A stretch of DNA of 64,000 nucleotides from Lachnospiraceae bacterium (GTDB lineage: Bacteria; Bacillota; Clostridia; Lachnospirales; Lachnospiraceae), in the NCBI GenBank assembly GCA_016281555.1, contig JAEEIV010000067.1:1-64000 (forward strand). The letters are read 5' to 3'. This document shows positions 1 through 7,466 of this stretch, piece by piece. The translations under genes were made by a program, and so were the position numbers. Position 1 is the stretch's first letter. Each line of letters starts with the position of its first letter. The notes below the pieces were generated by a model that saw only the letters and a list, made by a program, of their open reading frames with translations, did not search any database and had not been told where the DNA came from.

Positions 1-1674
1 GCCGTGAAGGAACTGCTGGAAGATCCGATCCTCAGGGACGAGATCAGGGAATACTTAAATCCGATCTACGATCTCGAGCGGCTTCTTTGCAAGATCAGTT
101 ATAAAACAGCGAATCCGAAGGACCTCATCGCCTTCCGGAATTCCATCGAGATGATCCCGCACATCCGCACGCTCCTTAAGTCCGCGAAGTCGGAACTGCT
201 CCGGGAGATCACGGAAGAGATGGACGAAATGCGGGACCTGTACGGTTTGATCTTTGATGCGATCGAAGAGGACCCGCCGGTGCTCGTGCACGACGGAAAC
301 ATCATCAAAACCGGGTTCAATGAACTCGTCGACAATTACCGGAAGTCCAGAACGGAAGGGAAGAGCTGGCTGCTCGCACTGGAAACGGAAGAACGCGAAA
401 AAACCGGCATCAAGACGCTGAAGGTCAAGTTCAACAAGGTGTTCGGATATTCGATCGAAGTCACAAATTCCTTCCTGGACCAGGTGCCAGATTACTTCAT
501 CCGGAAGCAGACGCTGACCGGCGGCGAGCGGTTCATCACGCCGCGTTTAAAGGAACTGGAGGATCTGATCCTCGGTGCGGAAGACAAGCTGAACGCGCTG
601 GAGTTCGAACTCTTCAAGACCGTGCGCGACACCATTGACGCCGAAGCGGACCGGGCGGTGAAAACGGCCGCCGCGGTGGCGACGCTCGATGCGATCGCAA
701 GTCTCGCATACGTCGCGGAGAAAAACCGCTACGTCTGCCCGAAACTCAATGAAAAGGGACGGATCGTCATCAAAAACGGCCGTCATCCGGTCATTGAGCT
801 TCTGTCCGGTTCGGAAACGTTCGTGCCCAATGACACGCTGCTCGACAATGACGAGAACCGCGTGCTCATCATTACGGGACCGAACATGGCCGGCAAATCG
901 ACCTACATGCGCCAGGTGGCGCTCATCACGCTCATGGCGCAGATGGGATCCTTCGTTCCCGCAGACGAAGCGGACATCTCGATCTCGGACCGGATCTTCA
1001 CGAGAGTCGGCGCATCGGATGACCTTGCAAGCGGGCGCTCCACGTTCATGGTGGAAATGACGGAAGTCTCGAACATCTTAAGGAACGCGACGAAGAAGAG
1101 TCTCATCATCCTCGACGAGATCGGACGCGGCACCTCGACCTTCGACGGATTGTCGATCGCGTGGGCCGTGGTCGAACACATTGCCGATCCGAAGATCCTC
1201 GGCGCGAAGACCGTGTTCGCGACGCATTATCACGAACTGACGGAACTCGAGGGCGCGGTTCCGGGCGTACAGAACTACTGCATTTCCGTGAAGGAACAGG
1301 GCGACGGGATCGTGTTTCTTCGGAAGATCGTGAAGGGGAGCGCGGACAAGTCCTACGGCATTCAGGTCGCGCGGCTTGCGGGCGTTCCGCGGGAAGTCCT
1401 GGAACGCGCGAAGGAACTCATGCTGGAACTCGTGAATTCCGACATCGCGTCGAAGGCGAGGGAGATCGCGGAATTCGCTTCCGGGAAGACCGTTTCGAAG
1501 AAGCGTGTGGAACGGCAGGACAGCGTGGACGCGAACCAACTGACCTTCGGAGACGTCGTGAAGGACGACGACGTGATCCGGGAGATCCGGGAACTCGATC
1601 TTACGAGAATGACGCCGATGGATGCCCTGAACACTTTGTTCCGGCTGCAGTCGGAGATCACAAACAGATTTTAA
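1..1674 (+). CDS. mutS: DNA mismatch repair ATPase MutS, 5' truncated by window edge
   Basis: Carboxy-terminal 557 or so residues of MutS, which recognises mismatches and recruits MutL. The reading frame is open to base 1, so the GTG at base 4 is only the first start-like codon seen and the true start lies upstream. Visible are part of the lever/clamp region, then the ABC-type ATPase with Walker A (GPNMAGKST, about residue 292 of the visible part), Walker B (IILDEIGRGTST) and the ATHYHEL switch region, then the dimerisation tail. The mismatch-binding N-terminal domain is outside the window. MutL follows 11 bases later, a standard mutS-mutL operon. Confidence 0.97.
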   Translation, partial: AVKELLEDPILRDEIREYLNPIYDLERLLCKISYKTANPKDLIAFRNSIEMIPHIRTLLKSAKSELLREITEEMDEMRDLYGLIFDAIEEDPPVLVHDGNIIKTGFNELVDNYRKSRTEGKSWLLALETEEREKTGIKTLKVKFNKVFGYSIEVTNSFLDQVPDYFIRKQTLTGGERFITPRLKELEDLILGAEDKLNALEFELFKTVRDTIDAEADRAVKTAAAVATLDAIASLAYVAEKNRYVCPKLNEKGRIVIKNGRHPVIELLSGSETFVPNDTLLDNDENRVLIITGPNMAGKSTYMRQVALITLMAQMGSFVPADEADISISDRIFTRVGASDDLASGRSTFMVEMTEVSNILRNATKKSLIILDEIGRGTSTFDGLSIAWAVVEHIADPKILGAKTVFATHYHELTELEGAVPGVQNYCISVKEQGDGIVFLRKIVKGSADKSYGIQVARLAGVPREVLERAKELMLELVNSDIASKAREIAEFASGKTVSKKRVERQDSVDANQLTFGDVVKDDDVIREIRELDLTRMTPMDALNTLFRLQSEITNRF

Positions 1675-1685
1675 CGGAGAGACCG

Positions 1686-3620
1686 ATGCCGATACAGGTA
1701 CTATCTCAAAAAACCATAGATGAGATCGCGGCAGGCGAAGTGGTGGAGCGGCCGTCGAGCGTCGTGAAGGAGCTCGTCGAAAACGCCATCGACGCCGGCG
1801 CGACGGCGATCTCGGTCGAAACGAAGAACGGGGGCATTGACCTCATCCGCGTGACGGACAACGGGTCCGGCATTCCGGCGGATGAGATCGCGACCGCCTT
1901 CCTTCCGCATGCGACGAGCAAGATCCGGGAGATCACCGATCTCGAGAAACTCACGAGTCTTGGATTCCGGGGAGAAGCATTGCCGTCGATCGCTGCGGTT
2001 TCCGAAGTGGAAGTTCTGACGAAGACCGCGGAAGAAGCCGTCGGAACGCTGTTCAAGATCCGCGGCGGCACGCCCGGAGACACAGAAGAAGTCGGCATTC
2101 CGGACGGAACGACGTTTCTCGTCCGCAACCTGTTTTACAATACCCCGGCGCGCCGGCATTTCCTGAAAACGCCGGTGACGGAAGCAAGCTACGTCGGTGA
2201 TCTGTTGGAAAAAATCGCGTTTTCGCATCCTGAGATCGCGTTCAAATGGACGAGCGAGGGCCGCGTCCGCCTGGATACCCCGGGCAACGGGAACCTCAAA
2301 GCCCTGCTGTATTCCGTGTACGGCCGCGAGACCGCTGCTGAAGTGCTGGAGATCCGGAAGGACGAAGGGTATCTCAAAGTCGGCGGATACGTCGGAAAAC
2401 CGGTTCTCGCCAAGGGCAACCGGAATTTCGAACTGTATTTCGTGAACGGCCGGTTCGTCCGGAACAAAGTCGTCGAAAAGGCGATCGAGGACGCCTATCA
2501 GCCGTTCATGATGCAGCACCGGTATCCTTTCCTCGTGCTTTACCTTTCGCTGGATCCCGGCGAATTCGACGTGAACGTGCATCCCTCGAAACTGGAGATC
2601 CGCTTCCGCAGGGAGGGACAGATCTACGACGAACTGTTCCTCGCGATCAAGGAAGCGTTGACGCACAAGGAATTCATTCCGGAAGACGAGACCCCGGAAA
2701 AGAAAGCGGAGAAAGCGCCGGAGTTTCCTGCGCCGGAACCGTTTGAGACGCAGTACTCGGAAGCGGTGAAGGAACGGTCCGAAAACGTCGGACAGGTTCG
2801 GGAGACGCCGTCCCTTCGTCCGTTCAAGCCGAAGACCGGAGCAGAGCACGATCCTTCCGACGTATTCCGACAGCGGGAGGCGATCAATGAAGCCGCATCC
2901 CGTCCGATCAGTCCGGAAGAGATCCTGAAGGAAAAGCAGGAGACAAAGACGCCGCCTGCGCCGCCGGAAACACCGGAAGAGAAGGCGGAAGAGCCTGCCG
3001 ATCCCGGAACGGAGACGTTTCTGAAACAGCTCCGGGATCGGACGTACCGGATCGTCGGTCAGGTGTTCGACACCTACTGGATCATCGAGATGGACGACGC
3101 CATGTACATCATGGACCAGCACGCCGCACACGAGAAGGTGCTCTACGAGCGAAAAATGAGGGATTTACGGGCGAAGAAGCCGGTGTCCCAATACATTTCA
3201 CCTCCGGTCGTCGTGACGCTTTCTGAGCGCGAAATGGCGGTTCTCATGGACCACATGGAATGGCTCGAGAGTTTCGGCTACGAGATCCGGGCCTTCGGAG
3301 GCAGGGAAGTGGCGGTCTCCGCCGTTCCTTCCGACCTGTACGGGCTGGACGTCAGAAGCTTTTTCACCGAAGTGATCGGTTCATTGACCGATCATCCGGA
3401 ACGCCGGAAAGATCCGGAGATCCTGCTGCAGAAGATCGCGACGATGTCCTGCAAGGCGGCGGTGAAAGGGAACATGCGGATCTCGGAGACGGAGGCGGAG
3501 GCATTGCTGTCCGAGCTTCTGACCCTCGAGAATCCGTACAACTGCCCGCACGGGCGGCCTACGCTCATCCGGACTTCACGGACGGAACTGGAAAAGAAAT
3601 TCAAGCGGATCGTGAACTGA
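1686..3620 (+). CDS. mutL: DNA mismatch repair endonuclease MutL
   Basis: MutL couples mismatch recognition to strand incision. I chose the ATG at 1686 (protein begins MPIQVLSQKTIDEIAAGEV), preceded by ACGGAGAG; the 819-residue track ORF runs upstream through mutS and is not the gene. The 644-residue protein has the GHKL ATPase motifs ELVENAIDAGA, DNGSGI and GFRGEAL in the first 110 residues, a Glu/Pro-rich linker at about 330-440, and a C-terminal nuclease domain. The complete metal-binding motif DQHA-x2-E-x4-E (DQHAAHEKVLYE) and the CPHGRP motif mark it as a nicking MutL, as expected in an organism without MutH. Confidence 0.97.
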   Translation: MPIQVLSQKTIDEIAAGEVVERPSSVVKELVENAIDAGATAISVETKNGGIDLIRVTDNGSGIPADEIATAFLPHATSKIREITDLEKLTSLGFRGEALPSIAAVSEVEVLTKTAEEAVGTLFKIRGGTPGDTEEVGIPDGTTFLVRNLFYNTPARRHFLKTPVTEASYVGDLLEKIAFSHPEIAFKWTSEGRVRLDTPGNGNLKALLYSVYGRETAAEVLEIRKDEGYLKVGGYVGKPVLAKGNRNFELYFVNGRFVRNKVVEKAIEDAYQPFMMQHRYPFLVLYLSLDPGEFDVNVHPSKLEIRFRREGQIYDELFLAIKEALTHKEFIPEDETPEKKAEKAPEFPAPEPFETQYSEAVKERSENVGQVRETPSLRPFKPKTGAEHDPSDVFRQREAINEAASRPISPEEILKEKQETKTPPAPPETPEEKAEEPADPGTETFLKQLRDRTYRIVGQVFDTYWIIEMDDAMYIMDQHAAHEKVLYERKMRDLRAKKPVSQYISPPVVVTLSEREMAVLMDHMEWLESFGYEIRAFGGREVAVSAVPSDLYGLDVRSFFTEVIGSLTDHPERRKDPEILLQKIATMSCKAAVKGNMRISETEAEALLSELLTLENPYNCPHGRPTLIRTSRTELEKKFKRIVN

Positions 3621-3649
3621 TCCGCGAACGGATCAGGGCGATCGCGCCC
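3619..3649 (+). other. Tandem hairpins between mutL and glnS
   Basis: Two small perfect hairpins stand in a row: GATCCG-CGAA-CGGATC (3619-3634), which includes the last base of the mutL stop region, and GGGCG-ATCG-CGCCC (3636-3649). The second abuts the glnS ribosome site GGGAGA. Neither is followed by a T run, so they are not terminators. They could protect or pace translation between the two genes; no function is shown. Confidence 0.5.
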
Positions 3650-3662
3650 GGGAGAACATACC

Positions 3663-5336
3663 ATGGAAGAAGAGAAGACTTTATCGAGAAATTTTATTGA
3701 AACCGAGATCGACAATGATCTCGCGGAAGGCGTGTACGACACCGTTCACACCCGCTTTCCTCCGGAACCGAACGGCTATCTGCACATCGGCCACGCGAAG
3801 TCGATCCTGTTAAACTACGGGCTGGCCGAGAAATATCACGGGAAATTCAACCTCCGGTTCGACGACACGAACCCGACGAAGGAAAAGACGGAATTCGTGG
3901 ATTCGATCACGGCCGACGTCAGATGGCTCGGCGCGGATTTCGAGGACCGGCTCTTTTTCGCGTCGGACTATTTCGACACGATGTACGAATGCGCCGTGAA
4001 ACTCATCAAAAAGGGCAAGGCCTACGTCTGCGACCTTTCGGCGGACGAGATCCGGGAATACCGGGGAACGCTCACCGAGCCCGGGAAGGAAAGCCCGTAC
4101 CGGAACCGGAGCGTGGAGGAAAACCTGCAGCTCTTTGAGGACATGAAGAACGGAAAGTTCGCGGACGGAGAAAAGGTGCTTCGTGCGAAGATCGACATGG
4201 CGAGCGCGAACATCAACATGCGGGATCCCGTCATCTACCGGGTGGCCCGGATCACGCACCATAACACCGGCGACAAATGGTGCATCTATCCGATGTACGA
4301 TTTCGCGCATCCGATCGAGGACGCCGTCGAGCACATCACGCATTCGATCTGCACGCTGGAGTTCGAGGACCACAGACCGTTATACGACTGGGTCGTCAGG
4401 GAGTGCGAGTTCGATCATCCGCCCCGTCAGATCGAGTTTGCGAAGATGTATCTCACGAACGTCATTACCGGCAAGCGCTACATCAAGAAACTCGTCGAAG
4501 ACGGCATCGTCGACGGCTGGGACGATCCGAGGCTCGTCACGATCGCGGCACTCAGGCGCCGCGGCTACACGCCGGAATCCATCCGGACCTTCGTCGAGCT
4601 TTCCGGCGTTTCGAAGAGCAATTCCTCGATCGACTACGCCTTCCTGGAGTACTGCATCCGCGAGGACCTGAAACTGAAATGCAGCCGCGTGATGGCGGTC
4701 CTGCATCCTTTAAAGGTCATCATCGACAATTATCCGGAAGGAAAGACCGAAATGCTTCCGGTCCAGAACAATCTCGAGAACCCCGAACTCGGAAGCCGCG
4801 AGATCCCCTTCTCCAGAGAGATCTACATTGAGGAAGAGGACTTCATGGAGGAGCCGCCGAAGAAGTATTTCCGGCTGTTCCCCGGCAATGAAGTGCGTCT
4901 TATGAACGCGTATTTCGTGACCTGCACCGGCGTCGACAAGGACGAAAACGGAAAGATCACGGCCGTGCATTGCACCTATGATCCCGAAACGAAGGGCGGC
5001 GATTCTCCGGACGGCAGAAAGGTGAAGGGCACGATCCATTTCGTCAATGCGTCCACCGCGTTTCGCGCGGAAGTCCGCCTGTACGAGAACATCGTGAACG
5101 AGGAAGGCCGGTTCAATGAGGACGGAAGCCTGAACTTAAACCCGAATTCCAGGGTCGTCATTGAAGACGCGGTGCTGGAGCCTTCGCTGGCCGCGGTACA
5201 GCCACTCGACCGGTTCCAGTTCGTCCGGAACGGCTATTTCTCCGTGGATCCGAAGGGCTTTACCGACGGAAAGCCGGTCTTCAACCGGATCGTTTCGTTA
5301 AAGAGCAGCTTCAAGGTCCCGGCGAAGACGGAGTAA
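3663..5336 (+). CDS. glnS: Glutaminyl-tRNA synthetase
   Basis: Charges tRNA-Gln directly with glutamine. Class I synthetase, 557 residues (E. coli GlnRS is about 554). The HIGH-type signature is [14 protein letters not shown] near residue 35. GlnRS landmarks follow: DGWDDPRL and [12 protein letters not shown] in the catalytic core, with the KMSKS-equivalent lysine loop in the ITGKRYIKK stretch, then the two C-terminal beta-barrels that read the anticodon. The start is the ATG at 3663 behind GGGAGA. It lies 42 bases after mutL and probably shares its transcript. Confidence 0.95.
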   Translation: MEEEKTLSRNFIETEIDNDLAEGVYDTVHTRFPPEPNGYLHIGHAKSILLNYGLAEKYHGKFNLRFDDTNPTKEKTEFVDSITADVRWLGADFEDRLFFASDYFDTMYECAVKLIKKGKAYVCDLSADEIREYRGTLTEPGKESPYRNRSVEENLQLFEDMKNGKFADGEKVLRAKIDMASANINMRDPVIYRVARITHHNTGDKWCIYPMYDFAHPIEDAVEHITHSICTLEFEDHRPLYDWVVRECEFDHPPRQIEFAKMYLTNVITGKRYIKKLVEDGIVDGWDDPRLVTIAALRRRGYTPESIRTFVELSGVSKSNSSIDYAFLEYCIREDLKLKCSRVMAVLHPLKVIIDNYPEGKTEMLPVQNNLENPELGSREIPFSREIYIEEEDFMEEPPKKYFRLFPGNEVRLMNAYFVTCTGVDKDENGKITAVHCTYDPETKGGDSPDGRKVKGTIHFVNASTAFRAEVRLYENIVNEEGRFNEDGSLNLNPNSRVVIEDAVLEPSLAAVQPLDRFQFVRNGYFSVDPKGFTDGKPVFNRIVSLKSSFKVPAKTE

Positions 5337-5361
5337 AGCGAAAACCACTGAAGGAGAGTCT

Positions 5362-6084
5362 ATGGCGGAAAAACTCTATACGATCCCTGTAAACGACGCT
5401 TTTGACCTGCATTCCGAATGCCCGGTCTGTTCCATGGTGTCGAAACTCGAACGCGACGCGGTGGAGTATACGCTCGGCCCGTCCTACATGGAGGACGACA
5501 CGCGCATGGAGACCGACAAAAAGGGCTTCTGCACGCCGCACATGAGAATGCTGCTCGCGGAAAAGAACCGGCTCGGACTGTCGCTCATCTTAAAGACGCA
5601 CATTGACCGGCAGGTGAAGGCCATGGAGATCCTGAAGAAGGGCGCGGTCAAACCGAAGTCGTTCTTAAAGAAAAACGACGAGTCGGAGATCGGGCAGTAC
5701 CTCCGGGAAACCGACGAGACCTGTTTCATCTGCGACCGGATGGATCTGACGTTTCCGCATTACCTCGACACGACGGTGAGGCTGTTCGAAAAGGATCCGG
5801 AATTCCGGAAAAAGTTTGAGGAATGCAACGGATTCTGCGGCCGTCACGCCGGCATGCTCATCGAAAAAGGGCGGGAAAGACTCTCCGGGAAAGCGTTGAC
5901 GGAATTTGTCGAAGTCACGGTAAAGCTCTATCAGGAGAACCTGAAGCGCCTGTCCGAGGATCTCGACTGGTTCCAGAACAAGTTTGATTACCGGTACAAG
6001 GATGCGCCGTGGAAGAATTCCCGGGACGCGATCGAACGCGCGGCCGTGAAGACGAACAGCATCCTGCCGAAGGAAGAAAAGTAG
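5362..6084 (+). CDS. DUF6062 family protein, probable zinc-binding
   Basis: A 240-residue cytosolic protein that I recognise as the clostridial DUF6062 family; its function is unknown. Two internal modules have the same metal-ligand spacing: CPVC followed by CTPH (residues about 20-55), and CFIC followed by CGRH (about 123-160). This suggests two CxxC...CxxH zinc sites on a helical scaffold. No signal peptide or membrane segment is seen. The C-terminal stretch FDYRYKDAPWKNS is a family hallmark. The start ATG has AAGGAGAG just upstream, 25 bases after glnS. Confidence 0.8.
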   Translation: MAEKLYTIPVNDAFDLHSECPVCSMVSKLERDAVEYTLGPSYMEDDTRMETDKKGFCTPHMRMLLAEKNRLGLSLILKTHIDRQVKAMEILKKGAVKPKSFLKKNDESEIGQYLRETDETCFICDRMDLTFPHYLDTTVRLFEKDPEFRKKFEECNGFCGRHAGMLIEKGRERLSGKALTEFVEVTVKLYQENLKRLSEDLDWFQNKFDYRYKDAPWKNSRDAIERAAVKTNSILPKEEK

Positions 6085-6085
6085 G

Positions 6086-6115
6086 TTTTTCCGGAAACGC
6101 AGCGTTTCCGAAAAA
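6086..6115. other. Long inverted repeat without terminator polarity
   Basis: CGGAAACGC-A-GCGTTTCCG (6092-6110) is flanked by TTTTT on its left and AAAAA on its right, so the flanks extend the stem to about 14 bp with one bulge. Neither strand has a T run after the stem, so it is not a normal rho-independent terminator. It lies between the DUF6062 gene and mscL. Confidence 0.6.
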
Positions 6116-6148
6116 ATAAACGAAGAGTTTCAAGGAAAGGAGTATACC

Positions 6149-6628
6149 ATGAAGAAGTTCTTTAAGGAATTCAAGGAATTCGCGATCAAGGGCAACATGA
6201 TCGACATGGCGGTCGGCGTTATCATCGGCGGCGCGTTCACCGCGCTCGTTACGGCGTTCACGACGAACATCGTGAATCCGCTGCTTTCGCTGATCCCGGG
6301 CATGGACGGCCTGGACGAATCGCTGAAGATCGTGCTGAAGGAAGCGGTCGAGGCGGACGAAGCGGCCGGAATCGCAGCTTCCCCCGAAGTCGCGATCAAG
6401 TTCGGCGCGTTCATTTCCGCGATCATCACCTTCATCATCCTGGCGTTCATCATCTTCCTGTTCGTGAAGTCGTTGAACAAGGCACGGAAGAAGGCCGAGG
6501 AACTGAAGAAGAAGGAAGAAGAGGCACCGAAGGAGCCGACCACGAAGGTCTGCCCGTTCTGCCAGACCGAGATCCCGATCAAGGCGACGCGCTGCCCGCA
6601 CTGCACGAGCGAACTCAAGGAAGAGTAA
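6149..6628 (+). CDS. mscL: Large-conductance mechanosensitive channel MscL with C-terminal zinc ribbon
   Basis: Pentameric membrane channel that opens under high membrane tension and releases solutes in hypo-osmotic shock. The N-terminal amphipathic helix (MKKFFKEFKEFAIKGNMIDMA) and first membrane helix (AVGVIIGGAFTALV) are typical. The second membrane segment is around residues 85-108, followed by a charged cytoplasmic helix. At 159 residues it is longer than E. coli MscL (136) because of an added tail, CPFC-x9-CPHC, a small zinc ribbon in the cytosol. The ATG follows AAGGAAAGGAG. A strong terminator ends the transcript. Confidence 0.95.
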   Translation: MKKFFKEFKEFAIKGNMIDMAVGVIIGGAFTALVTAFTTNIVNPLLSLIPGMDGLDESLKIVLKEAVEADEAAGIAASPEVAIKFGAFISAIITFIILAFIIFLFVKSLNKARKKAEELKKKEEEAPKEPTTKVCPFCQTEIPIKATRCPHCTSELKEE

Positions 6629-6670
6629 CCGTTCTCTTCCGGAAAGCGCCGTTGGAATCTGCGGCGAAGA

Positions 6671-6699
6671 AGACCCGGTTTTTCCGGGTCTTTCTTTTT
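6671..6699 (+). terminator. Rho-independent terminator after mscL
   Basis: Stem AGACCCGG / CCGGGTCT around a short T loop, followed by TTCTTTTT. It closes the mutS-mutL-glnS-DUF6062-mscL run. Confidence 0.9.
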
Positions 6700-6723
6700 G
6701 CGGATTTCCGGGAGCGGTTTGTT

Positions 6724-6752
6724 TTGCGTTCGGTTCCGATTTATGCTATAAT
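6724..6752 (+). promoter_or_regulatory. Sigma-A promoter for the acetyltransferase gene
   Basis: TTGCGT (6724-6729), 17 bases, TATAAT (6747-6752), with an extended -10 TGC directly before the hexamer. Confidence 0.8.
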
Positions 6753-6821
6753 GACGAAAAAGGAGAAAACGCAGGCTGAGACCGGAGCATGCGAAGAAAT
6801 GATCCATCGGAGAGGAGACTC

Positions 6822-7460
6822 ATGAAGAACGAAGACCGTTTTGCAGAATATGAAAAGATCCTGAATTCGGGAGAACTCTATGATACCTTCGATCAGGGGA
6901 TGCTGGACTACCAGTGGGAGATGATGAAGCGGATCGACCTTTTCAATGCCCAGCCGAAGACGCCGGAAGGCGTGAAAGCACAGGACGAGATCCTCCGGGA
7001 AGCGCTCGGGACCTACAGCGAGGGCGTCATCGTGACCCCGCCCGTCTATGCGAACTGGGGACTCAGAAACGTGCACGTCGGGAAAAACACGTATTTCAAC
7101 TTCAATACGCTCTTCGTGGACGACGGGCGGATCGAGATCGGAGAACACTGCATGATCGGTCCGAACTGCACGTTCATCGGCGCGCAGCATCCGGTTTCTC
7201 CGGGGCTCCGCCGGAAGGGGCTCCAATACAATAAGCCCGTTCGCATCGGAAATAACGTCTGGTTCGGCGCGGGCGTCACCGTGCTTCCGGGCGTGACGAT
7301 CGGCGACAATACGGTCGTCGGCGCAGGCAGCGTCGTGACGCGGGATCTTCCGGCCAACGTCGTCGCGGTCGGGAATCCGGCAAGAGTGCTCCGGAAGATC
7401 ACCGACCGCGATGATGATTATTACGATCACGACAAACCGGTGCCGGATCGCTGGAAATAA
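6822..7460 (+). CDS. Maltose/galactoside-type sugar O-acetyltransferase
   Basis: Transfers acetyl from acetyl-CoA to a sugar hydroxyl; the natural substrate is not evident. It has an N-terminal maltose-acetyltransferase helical segment, then a left-handed beta helix built of hexapeptide repeats (VHVGKNTYFN, IEIGEHCMIG, VRIGNNVWFG, VTIGDNTVVG). The candidate catalytic His is in GAQHPVSP. The track start at 6789 has no ribosome site. The ATG at 6822 sits behind GGAGAGGAGA and gives 212 residues, near the family size. It is a single-gene transcript convergent with fbp. Confidence 0.9.
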   Translation: MKNEDRFAEYEKILNSGELYDTFDQGMLDYQWEMMKRIDLFNAQPKTPEGVKAQDEILREALGTYSEGVIVTPPVYANWGLRNVHVGKNTYFNFNTLFVDDGRIEIGEHCMIGPNCTFIGAQHPVSPGLRRKGLQYNKPVRIGNNVWFGAGVTVLPGVTIGDNTVVGAGSVVTRDLPANVVAVGNPARVLRKITDRDDDYYDHDKPVPDRWK

Positions 7461-7466
7461 GGAAAA

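Noticed and set aside
1701-3131. 476-residue minus-strand ORF opposite mutL
   Set aside because: Antisense shadow of a GC-rich coding sequence; Arg/Leu/Phe-rich low-complexity product, no ribosome site, and mutL is certain.
3621-3662. T-box leader for glnS
   Set aside because: The spacer is only 42 bases and lacks the T-box sequence and specifier stems.
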